A program made the translations under genes and the position numbers. 64,000 nt of DNA from Comamonadaceae bacterium (GTDB lineage Bacteria > Pseudomonadota > Gammaproteobacteria > Burkholderiales > Burkholderiaceae_C), in NCBI GenBank assembly GCA_947454955.1, contig CANGLW010000001.1, forward strand, positions 62,001 to 126,000, in the 5' to 3' direction. Below the pieces are notes generated by a model, which was given only the letters and a program-made list of their open reading frames with translations, had not been told where the DNA came from and did not search any database. Shown here piece by piece: positions 39,069 through 45,926 of this stretch (within the stretch, counting starts at the first letter, position 1; the number at the start of each line of letters is the position of its first letter).

Positions 39069-40537
39069 CAGTCTGTGTAGGGCGCCAGGTCATCGGCTGC
39101 GCGCTCGGCACTGTGCTCGATGTCGACCATCTGAACCAAGTCCGCTAAGTTGAAGCGCCCATCGTGGTGCCAAGCTGCTTCGGGCAAGGTCATGCTGCCA
39201 ATCGCGCAAATGCGCGTCACGCCTGACAGGGCCAGCGCCTTGGAAAGCACCATCAATTCTTGCGGCGCAGTGGCCAAGCCCACGGTTTGCAGCAAATCGC
39301 GGTGCGGTGCGATCAAGGCCGGCACTTGCGAGAGATCATCCACCGCCACCACCAGCACCGTGCGGTTCAAGGCGCTGGGTGAAAAACTCAGCGCCTCGCT
39401 GTAGGCCACACCGAAGGGGTCGCTGGCATCCCCCAGCATCACCACCCCCTGCCCGGCCATGGCCGCGGTTTCTTGGGCAGAGCGCCAGTTGGCCAGGGCC
39501 TGACGCTCGCTCAAACTGAGTTCACGGCGCGGGTGCTGCTGTGACAGCGCACGGAGTTGCTGCTGCAAGTGGTGCGCAAAATCCAAGGGACTGCTGCGCC
39601 CACCACGCGCCACATAAAACACCTGGGGTGAGTAGCAGCCTTGCTGCTCGAAGCGCGCCACATCCAAAGCCGCCAGGCGAGCGACCTCATGCACACGGCG
39701 CGCATCTAAGCCTTCAGCACTCACCATGCCAAAACTCAGCTTGTGGCCGAAGGGCAAAAAGCGTGTGGTGATGGGCACCTGCGCGCGCAAAGCCGTTAAG
39801 GTTGGGTTGTCGCCATAGGCCATGAGCGCATCAGCCTGCGAGAAAACCGCACTTTCACGCGCAGTGTCGCCACCGGACCACCACACCACCGCCAAACCAT
39901 CGGCCAACTCAGGTGCTTCACGCGCGATCAGATGTGCAAAGAGCGAAGCCACCAAGGGCTCCGCGCTGGGCAACTTGCAGACATTGCCAGCTTTCACCAA
40001 CAGGCCCGCCACCAAACTCCACAAGGGCAAGCCAGGCACATTGCCCGCCCACACATGCATGAGCACTTGCGGCCCCACGGCCATGGACAAACCGCCTTTG
40101 GCGCGCGGCTCAAAGCGGTCCAACAAACTGGGGTTGCCCAGGTCTTCCACCACAAAGCGTTGCAACTGCGGCGTGCGAAAACTTTGCAAATAACGGGTCA
40201 GGCCCAGGCGCAACATCTCCTCGTCCAGCCCCGTGGTTTGGGCCAGCAAACGATTGAGCAACTGGCGCTGCGGGTTCTGGCCATCAAGCAGGCGGTGCAC
40301 CACGCTGTCGATGACTTGCATGAGCGCATGGACGGGCCACTGCTTGATGGTTTGGTGCGCGCGCACATGCTGGGCCAAAGCCACCAATTGCTCAGGCGTG
40401 GGTGCAGGCACTTCAATGTTAATAGCGCCCAGCTCAAGCACATGGCTATCCACCTGGCCTTTGAAGCCTGGCGGCACAAAGCCTGCGCGCACCTGTGTTG
40501 CATCCAAAGCAGAATGTTCCAGCGTAGGCATGTTCAT
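39068..40537 (-). CDS. LuxC-like acyl-CoA/acyl-protein reductase
   Basis: A 489-residue protein of the LuxC family, which reduces an activated acyl group to an aldehyde with NADPH through a cysteine thioester. The likely catalytic Cys301 lies in QQGCYSPQ, the position of the acyl-accepting Cys in LuxC. HVWAGNVPGLPLWSL (161-175) resembles the cofactor region. The ATG at 40537 overlaps the luxE-like stop by four bases. No luciferase genes are nearby, so this is a LuxC relative of non-luminous bacteria. It probably works with the LuxE-like neighbour; the acid it reduces is unknown. Confidence 0.87.
   Translation of the reverse strand: MNMPTLEHSALDATQVRAGFVPPGFKGQVDSHVLELGAINIEVPAPTPEQLVALAQHVRAHQTIKQWPVHALMQVIDSVVHRLLDGQNPQRQLLNRLLAQTTGLDEEMLRLGLTRYLQSFRTPQLQRFVVEDLGNPSLLDRFEPRAKGGLSMAVGPQVLMHVWAGNVPGLPLWSLVAGLLVKAGNVCKLPSAEPLVASLFAHLIAREAPELADGLAVVWWSGGDTARESAVFSQADALMAYGDNPTLTALRAQVPITTRFLPFGHKLSFGMVSAEGLDARRVHEVARLAALDVARFEQQGCYSPQVFYVARGGRSSPLDFAHHLQQQLRALSQQHPRRELSLSERQALANWRSAQETAAMAGQGVVMLGDASDPFGVAYSEALSFSPSALNRTVLVVAVDDLSQVPALIAPHRDLLQTVGLATAPQELMVLSKALALSGVTRICAIGSMTLPEAAWHHDGRFNLADLVQMVDIEHSAERAADDLAPYTD
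40410..40426 (-). repeat. Copy of dispersed 17-base motif
   Basis: Minus-strand sequence GCTATTAACATTGAAGT, inside the luxC-like gene where it encodes Ala-Ile-Asn-Ile-Glu-Val. It ends like the copy at 36723. Confidence 0.5.
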
Positions 40538-41664
40538 GGCCGGGCTGCTTTCAAAAAGTCTTCGACCGCCAGCGAACAGCCTTTGGCTTGGGTGCCCTGT
40601 GCGCGGCCCAGCAAATGAAAGCCGTCTGGCACCATCACACCCACGTCTTCGGTGAGGATGGTGCTGACCGAATTCACATTGGCCAGGTCGCAATGCACCA
40701 GCACACCTTCTTGCCCAGGGGGCACATCCTGGCCGGTGAGCGGGTCCACCACGCAGCTGCGAATCCAATGCGGGCCGAACTTCACCGCGGGCTGATGCGC
40801 ATTGCCTGCGTCGTACATCTGGGTGCTCAGTTCCGTCATGCCGTACATGTTGATGCAGTTGGCCGCATCCACCCCGAAGGTGGCGCCGAGTTGCGCGTAA
40901 AACGCCTGCACCGGAATCTCGCGCGACTGGCCCTTGAAGCCACCGGTGTCCAGAATGCGACTGCCTGCAGGCAAAGCAAAGCGCTGGGCTTTTTCACCCA
41001 ATGCGTCCATGGCATGCACCAGGCTGTAACTGGCCCCCAACACGGCCACCGGCTGACCAGCGTTTTGCGCGCGCTGCAAAAACGCGCACAAGCCGTCCAC
41101 ATCCAAGCCCTGCTCGTTCAAAAAATAAGCGCTGTCGTCGCTGCCGAAATGGGTTTTGGCCAGGGCCAGGTAATGCGCCAAAGACGAGTTGGGCATGGCC
41201 TGTTCGGTGGGAAACAGAATCGCCATGGGCAGGCGCGTCTGACTCTGCATGAACAGCTGCGCGAAGGCCTGGGTCATCGAGGCGTCGTACACCGCCAAGC
41301 TGGGGTGGTGGTGGCAGCCCCGCACCGCGCGGGTGGTGCCACTGGTCATGAACACCCGGTGGCCAGCCTCTGGCTGGATAGGCTCGCAGTTCAGGCTGAG
41401 CTCTTTGAACACATTGATGGGCACGGCCGGGATGTCGCGCCAGCTGCGTACCGTGCGACGGGTGCGGCCGCGCTGCTGACAGAACCTGGCAAAGGCGACG
41501 TTGTGCTCAAACTGGTGCGCAAACACAGCCAGGGCCAGGGTGTTGAACGCCTCGTCGCTCACCTGTGGTTGCGCGATGAAAGCCAAGACCTGAGCCATGA
41601 GCGCGCGCATGGGCTCGCTCAAAGAAGCTGCAGACAAATCTGATTGAAAGGTAGTGGAGCTCAT
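40534..41664 (-). CDS. LuxE-like acyl-protein synthetase
   Basis: A 376-residue member of the LuxE family, related to adenylate-forming enzymes. Visible motifs are FMTSGTT (ATP phosphate loop, near 106-112), ILDTGGFKGQSREI (LuxE hallmark), NMYGMTELS (A5-like) and GRAQGTQAKGCSLAVEDF (A8-like hinge). Known LuxE activates a fatty acid with ATP and passes it to LuxC. It is the first gene of a six-gene operon with luxC-like, ABC importer and SDR genes. It is divergent from nasT, with 198 bases between the starts. Confidence 0.87.
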   Translation of the reverse strand: MSSTTFQSDLSAASLSEPMRALMAQVLAFIAQPQVSDEAFNTLALAVFAHQFEHNVAFARFCQQRGRTRRTVRSWRDIPAVPINVFKELSLNCEPIQPEAGHRVFMTSGTTRAVRGCHHHPSLAVYDASMTQAFAQLFMQSQTRLPMAILFPTEQAMPNSSLAHYLALAKTHFGSDDSAYFLNEQGLDVDGLCAFLQRAQNAGQPVAVLGASYSLVHAMDALGEKAQRFALPAGSRILDTGGFKGQSREIPVQAFYAQLGATFGVDAANCINMYGMTELSTQMYDAGNAHQPAVKFGPHWIRSCVVDPLTGQDVPPGQEGVLVHCDLANVNSVSTILTEDVGVMVPDGFHLLGRAQGTQAKGCSLAVEDFLKAARP

Positions 41665-41862
41665 GCTTTCGGTGGGCGTGCTCCGAAAGATGCGCGGGCG
41701 ACAGAATGATCGCCAAGCTCTTCTTACGTCGGTATGATCCGATTCAAGTTCACGGGTTTGGTCTTACCATCTCAGCCGAACAAGCGTTCGCACCCCGGAG
41801 CATGCCCATTCTAGACTGCTTTTTTTCGCGGCTCAGGCGCGGTTCTTGCATGATTTTTCTTG
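41665..41862. promoter_or_regulatory. Divergent control region between luxE-like operon and nasT
   Basis: This 198-base gap must hold the promoters of two divergent units. A TATGAT box on the plus strand at 41733-41738 could serve nasT, but no good -35 partner is seen. I find no clear operator, riboswitch or terminator here. Confidence 0.4.
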
Positions 41863-42510
41863 ATGAATGAAGCCCTACGCATCGTGGTGATCGCTCCCGA
41901 TTTGGTGGTGAGCGACCCCCAGGACGACCTGGCCTTGCAACAGGCCGAGCGTTCACGCAGCCTGCGCATCGGGCTGCTGGAGAGCGGCTTCAACCTGGTG
42001 GCCAGCCTGCCGGCCGATGTTTTCCTGACCGAGCGCCTGGCCCAGCTGCAGCCCGACATGATCATTGTGGACGCTGAGAGCGAGGCGCGCGACGCGCTCG
42101 AGCATGTGGTGATGGCCACCCGTGACGAGCGCCGCCCCATCGTCATGTTCACCAACGACAGCGATACCAGCCATGTGAAAGACGCGGTAGCCGCCGGGGT
42201 GACGGCCTACATCGTGGCGGGCTTGTCGTCCGAGCGCATCCGCCCGATTCTGGATGTGGCCATGGCCCGCTTTCAGCACGAACAGGCCCTGCGCCAGGAG
42301 CTCAACACCGCCTTGGCCGAGCGCGACGAGCTGAGTGCGGCCATGAACGACCGCCGCACCATCGACCGCGCCAAAAACCTGCTGATGGACAAACAGGGCT
42401 TGAGCGAAGAAGCCGCTTACGCCCGCCTGCGCAAAACCGCGATGGACAAGAACCTCAAAATCGTGGAAGTGGCCCAGCGCATCCTGGACGTGGCGGACCT
42501 GTTGGGCTGA
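41863..42510 (+). CDS. nasT: ANTAR-domain antiterminator NasT
   Basis: A 215-residue two-domain protein. The N-terminal receiver-like domain (about 5-130) has Asp70 in IIVDAES but Ala119 where true receivers have a conserved Lys, so it is probably not phosphorylated. The C-terminal ANTAR domain (about 150-213) has the typical RAKNLLMDKQGLSEEAAYARL. ANTAR proteins bind paired hexaloop RNA hairpins and prevent termination; NasT does this for nitrate assimilation genes. A matching hairpin and terminator lie directly downstream. Its usual partner, the nitrate sensor NasS, is not in this window. Confidence 0.9.
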   Translation: MNEALRIVVIAPDLVVSDPQDDLALQQAERSRSLRIGLLESGFNLVASLPADVFLTERLAQLQPDMIIVDAESEARDALEHVVMATRDERRPIVMFTNDSDTSHVKDAVAAGVTAYIVAGLSSERIRPILDVAMARFQHEQALRQELNTALAERDELSAAMNDRRTIDRAKNLLMDKQGLSEEAAYARLRKTAMDKNLKIVEVAQRILDVADLLG

Positions 42511-42540
42511 ATCCGCTTGGGCTGAATCCGATTTGGTGCG

Positions 42541-42557
42541 CGCACCATTGCAGTGCA
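42541..42557 (+). promoter_or_regulatory. Candidate NtrC binding site upstream of nrtA
   Basis: CGCACCATTGCAGTGCA matches the NtrC pattern TGCAC-N7-GTGCA with one mismatch in the first base. It lies about 170 bases ahead of a -24/-12 promoter, a normal distance for an enhancer. A weaker half-site (TGCAC) overlaps at 42553-42558. Confidence 0.6.
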
Positions 42558-42675
42558 CTAACTTTGGCTGGGCATGTGCAAGTTTTGGGCATGCATCCAA
42601 TCGCTCCTGAACCATCACCCTCAAACCATCTCACGAAGAAATCTGGCGCAAGGCCAATTTCAGCCTCACCAAGCA

Positions 42676-42692
42676 GCTACGAATTCAATAGC
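42676..42692 (+). repeat. Copy of dispersed 17-base motif (intergenic)
   Basis: GCTACGAATTCAATAGC, the most palindromic of the eight copies and the only one outside a gene. It lies between the NtrC-like site and the sigma-54 promoter. Confidence 0.5.
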
Positions 42693-42712
42693 AAACAAGC
42701 CAAGCCCTCAAG

Positions 42713-42730
42713 TTGGCACAGAACCTGCAA
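42713..42730 (+). promoter_or_regulatory. Sigma-54 (-24/-12) promoter of the nitrate operon
   Basis: TTGGCACAGAACCTGCAA has the invariant GG (42715-42716) and GC (42727-42728) separated by exactly ten bases, and the full TGGCAC of the -24 element. Transcription should begin near 42740, about 140 bases before nrtA. Sigma-54 and NtrC control fits nitrogen-limited expression of nitrate assimilation. Confidence 0.8.
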
Positions 42731-42743
42731 AAGCCTTGGTGTA

Positions 42744-42757
42744 AACCCTAGCGGGTT
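42744..42757 (+). promoter_or_regulatory. Possible first leader hairpin
   Basis: AACCC and GGGTT pair around TAGC at the very start of the predicted transcript. ANTAR targets have two hairpins, but this loop is four bases (or six if the last pair opens) and lacks the conserved loop A1, so its assignment as the first ANTAR hairpin is weak. Confidence 0.35.
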
Positions 42758-42767
42758 GTTTGCAAGT

Positions 42768-42787
42768 TCGGTCCAACGGCGGGCCGA
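42768..42787 (+). promoter_or_regulatory. ANTAR-type hexaloop hairpin (NasT target) in nrtA leader
   Basis: TCGGTCC and GGGCCGA form a seven-pair stem (one G-U pair) closed by the six-base loop AACGGC. The loop has A at position 1 and G at position 4, the two bases conserved in RNAs bound by ANTAR proteins. It sits 18 bases ahead of an intrinsic terminator, as in the nasF leader of Klebsiella oxytoca. Confidence 0.7.
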
Positions 42788-42804
42788 CATGCAACAAGGA
42801 CACC

Positions 42805-42862
42805 GGCGTCCCCACAGCTTGCACCCATGGTGCTTGGCTTGTGCGGACGCCTTTTTGTTTTT
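42805..42862 (+). terminator. Leader terminator (attenuator) before nrtA
   Basis: GGCGTCC (42805-42811) pairs with GGACGCC (42845-42851), with further inner pairing CACA/TGTG and GCACC/GGTGC around a CAT loop. TTTTTGTTTTT follows at 42852-42862. It lies between the sigma-54 promoter and the nrtA start at 42881, so it must be passed for operon expression; NasT binding to the upstream hairpin is the likely switch. Confidence 0.82.
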
Positions 42863-42880
42863 CACTTCAGGAGTTGTGCC

Positions 42881-44125
42881 ATGACCGATCTGCTCAAAAC
42901 CAATCTCAGCCGCCGCGCTGTTTTGCAAGCCGCCAGCGTGGGCGCTGTGGGCATCAGCCCTGCCCTGCGCGCTGCTGTTTACGCTGCCGGCTCGGACGCA
43001 CCCGAGAAAACCGAAGTGAAGATCGGCTTCATTCCCCTGACCGATTGCGCCAGCGTGGTCATGGCCTCGGTGCTGGGCATCGACCAAAAGTACGGCGTGA
43101 AAATCATCCCCACCAAAGAAGCCAGCTGGGCCGGTGTGCGTGACAAACTGGTCAACGGTGAACTGGACTTCGCCCATGTGCTCTACGGCCTGGTGTACGG
43201 CGTGCAAATGGGCATCGGTGGCCCCAAGAAAGACATGGCAGTGCTGGCCACCCTCAACCACAATGGCCAGGCCATCACCCTGTCTAAAAAGCTGGCCGAC
43301 AAAGGCGCGGTCGATGCGGGCAGCCTGGCCAAGCTCATGGCCACCGAAAAGCGTGAGTACACCTTCGCTCAGACCTTCCCCACCGGCACCCACGCCATGT
43401 GGCTGTATTACTGGCTGGCCTCGGCCGGTGTGAACCCGCTCAAAGACGCCAAGATCATCACCGTGCCCCCACCCCAGATGGTGGCCAACATGCGCGTGGG
43501 CAACATGGACGGTTACTGCGTGGGCGAGCCCTGGGGCCACCGCGCCATCATCGACGGTATTGGCATCACCGCCACCACCACCCAAGACATCTGGAAAGAC
43601 CACCCTGAAAAAGTGCTGGGCACCACCTCGGAGTTCGTCAAGAAATACCCCAACACCGCGCGCGCCGTGACCGCGGCGATTTTGGAAGCCGGCAAGTGGA
43701 TCGATGCGGGCCTGTCCAACAAAAACAAGATGGCCGAAACCGTGGCTGACAAAGCCTATGTGAACACCAGCGTGGACGCGATCAACCAGCGCATTTTGGG
43801 CCGCTACCAAAACGGCCTGGGCAAAACCTGGGACGACCCCAACCACATGAAGTTCTACAACGAAGGCGCGGTGAACTTCCCCTACCTGTCCGATGGCATG
43901 TGGTTCCTCACACAGCACAAGCGTTGGGGCTTGCTCAAAGACCACCCCGACTACCTGAATGTGGCCAAGCAGGTTAACCAGATCGAGATCTACAAACAAG
44001 CTGCGGCCATGACCAAGACCCCGGTGCCCAAAGACGTGATGCGCTCCAGCAAGCTGATGGACGGCGTGGTGTGGGACGGCAAAGACCCGGCCAAGTACGC
44101 CGACTCATTCAAGATCAAAGCCTAA
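42881..44125 (+). CDS. nrtA: Nitrate ABC transporter substrate-binding protein
   Basis: A 414-residue NrtA/NasF-type protein. The N terminus has a twin-arginine-like signal (LSRRAVLQAASVGAVG, about 8-23), and the mature part begins with VKIGFIPLTDCASVVMA, typical of nitrate/bicarbonate binding proteins. FPTGTHAMWLYYWLASAG and GYCVGEPWGHRAI are further family marks. GGAG lies upstream of the ATG at 42881. It is the first gene of the nitrate operon, behind a sigma-54 promoter and attenuator. Confidence 0.92.
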   Translation: MTDLLKTNLSRRAVLQAASVGAVGISPALRAAVYAAGSDAPEKTEVKIGFIPLTDCASVVMASVLGIDQKYGVKIIPTKEASWAGVRDKLVNGELDFAHVLYGLVYGVQMGIGGPKKDMAVLATLNHNGQAITLSKKLADKGAVDAGSLAKLMATEKREYTFAQTFPTGTHAMWLYYWLASAGVNPLKDAKIITVPPPQMVANMRVGNMDGYCVGEPWGHRAIIDGIGITATTTQDIWKDHPEKVLGTTSEFVKKYPNTARAVTAAILEAGKWIDAGLSNKNKMAETVADKAYVNTSVDAINQRILGRYQNGLGKTWDDPNHMKFYNEGAVNFPYLSDGMWFLTQHKRWGLLKDHPDYLNVAKQVNQIEIYKQAAAMTKTPVPKDVMRSSKLMDGVVWDGKDPAKYADSFKIKA

Positions 44126-44134
44126 GGAGCCACC

Positions 44135-45079
44135 ATGGTCAGTGCCGTGTTTCATGACAGTGTGGCGCTCAACACGCCCGCTCCCCCGGCTAGCGCCGGC
44201 TCTGCCAAGCCCGTGCTCAAGGTGATCGAAGGCGCTGACCCAGCCAAGCGCCCGAACGCCTCCCCCGAACCGGTTGTAGAGGCGCGTGTGCCTTACGACT
44301 GGCGCGAGTTGTGGCTCAAGGTCTTGCCACCCGTCATGGGCCTGGCCTTGTTGGTGGGCATTTGGGCTTTGGTGTCTATCACCAGCGGCAGCGCCATACC
44401 CACGCCAGCACAAACGCTGGAACAAGCCATCACCATCTTCAGCGACCCCTTCTACAGCAAAGGCCCCAACGACCAGGGCGTGGGCTGGAATGTGTTGAGC
44501 TCGCTCAAGCGCGTGGCCATGGGCTTTGGCCTGGCCGCGGTGGTGGGCATCCCTGCGGGCTTCATGATCGGGCGCTTCACGTTTTTGAGCCGGATGTTCA
44601 ACCCGCTCATCAGCCTGCTGCGACCGGTCTCGCCGCTGGCTTGGTTACCGATTGGCTTGCTGGTGTTCAAAGGCGCGAACCCTGCTGCGATCTGGACGAT
44701 TTTCATCTGCTCCATCTGGCCGATGATCATCAACACCGCGGTGGGCGTGCAACGCGTGCCGCAGGACTACATGAACGTGGCGCGTGTGCTCAACCTGAGT
44801 GAGTGGAAGATCGTCACCAAGATCCTGTTTCCTTCGGTGCTGCCTTACATGCTCACCGGCGTGCGTTTGGCCGTGGGCACCGCCTGGCTGGTGATTGTGG
44901 CTGCAGAGATGCTGACCGGCGGCGTGGGCATCGGCTTTTGGGTGTGGGACGAGTGGAACAACCTCAATGTGCGCAACATCATCATCGCGATTTTTGTGAT
45001 TGGCATCGTTGGCTTGTTGCTGGAGATGGCGCTCATCAAACTCGCCACCGCCTTCACCTTTGAAGAAGTCAAGAACTGA
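44135..45079 (+). CDS. nrtB: Nitrate ABC transporter permease
   Basis: A 314-residue permease with about six helices after a hydrophilic, Pro/Ala-rich N-terminal segment of about 50 residues. FNPLISLLRPVSPLAWLPIGLLVF and the EAA-type loop ARVLNLSEWKIVTKILFPSVLP identify NrtB. AAGGAG precedes the ATG nine bases after nrtA. No NrtC-type ATPase fused to a binding domain is present. Confidence 0.93.
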   Translation: MVSAVFHDSVALNTPAPPASAGSAKPVLKVIEGADPAKRPNASPEPVVEARVPYDWRELWLKVLPPVMGLALLVGIWALVSITSGSAIPTPAQTLEQAITIFSDPFYSKGPNDQGVGWNVLSSLKRVAMGFGLAAVVGIPAGFMIGRFTFLSRMFNPLISLLRPVSPLAWLPIGLLVFKGANPAAIWTIFICSIWPMIINTAVGVQRVPQDYMNVARVLNLSEWKIVTKILFPSVLPYMLTGVRLAVGTAWLVIVAAEMLTGGVGIGFWVWDEWNNLNVRNIIIAIFVIGIVGLLLEMALIKLATAFTFEEVKN

Positions 45080-45091
45080 AAGGGCAACCCC

Positions 45092-45913
45092 ATGGACAAG
45101 TACATCGACATCCAAAACGTGGGCCAGGTTTTCAAAACCAAAAAGGGACCTTTCACCGCGCTGCGCGACATCAACCTCACCGTAGCCAAAGGCGAGTTTG
45201 TGGCCCTCATTGGCCACTCGGGTTGCGGCAAGTCCACCTTGCTCAACCTGATTGCCGGCTTGACCTTGCCCACCGACGGCACGCTCTTGTGCGCTAACCG
45301 CGAAATTGCCGGCCCTGGACCAGATCGCGGCATGGTGTTCCAGAACCATTCGCTCTTGCCCTGGCTCACTTGTTTTGAAAATATTTACCTGGGTGTGGAA
45401 CGTGTGTTTGGCCCGGGCAGCAAAAGCACTGGCGCCACAGCTGAAACCAAAGCGCAACTCAAAGCACGCACCGAAGCCGCGTTGGAGATGGTGGGCCTGA
45501 GCCACGCCACCCACAAGCGCCCTGGCGAAATTTCAGGCGGCATGAAACAGCGTGTGGGCATTGCCCGCGCCCTGGCCATGGAGCCCAAAGTCTTGTTGAT
45601 GGACGAGCCCTTCGGCGCCTTGGATGCATTGACCCGCGCCAAGTTGCAAGACGAGTTGCTCGACATCGTGGCACGCACCCAAAGCACGGTGGTCATGGTG
45701 ACCCACGATGTGGACGAAGCCGTGCTGTTGAGCGACCGCATTGTGATGATGACCAACGGCCCGGCCGCCACCATCGGTGAGGTGCTGAGCGTGAACCTGC
45801 CACGCCCGCGCAACCGCGTGGAACTGGCCGAAAGCACCGAGTACCTGCATTACCGCAAAGCGGTGATTGATTTCCTCTACACCCGACAAGGGCACGTGGA
45901 AAAAGCAGCTTGA
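45092..45913 (+). CDS. nrtD: Nitrate ABC transporter ATPase
   Basis: A 273-residue ABC ATPase of the NrtD/NasD type. Walker A GHSGCGKST, signature ISGGMKQRVGIARA, Walker B VLLMDEPFGALDA and THDVDEAV are intact. An insertion of about 20 residues (around 107-125, Gly/Thr/Lys-rich) precedes the helical domain. It energises uptake by NrtAB and lies 12 bases after nrtB. Confidence 0.92.
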   Translation: MDKYIDIQNVGQVFKTKKGPFTALRDINLTVAKGEFVALIGHSGCGKSTLLNLIAGLTLPTDGTLLCANREIAGPGPDRGMVFQNHSLLPWLTCFENIYLGVERVFGPGSKSTGATAETKAQLKARTEAALEMVGLSHATHKRPGEISGGMKQRVGIARALAMEPKVLLMDEPFGALDALTRAKLQDELLDIVARTQSTVVMVTHDVDEAVLLSDRIVMMTNGPAATIGEVLSVNLPRPRNRVELAESTEYLHYRKAVIDFLYTRQGHVEKAA

Positions 45914-45926
45914 TCAGGAGATTGAC

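Noticed and set aside
39068-41664. Bioluminescence operon
   Set aside because: LuxC- and LuxE-like genes are present, but there is no luxA, luxB or luxD in or next to the operon.
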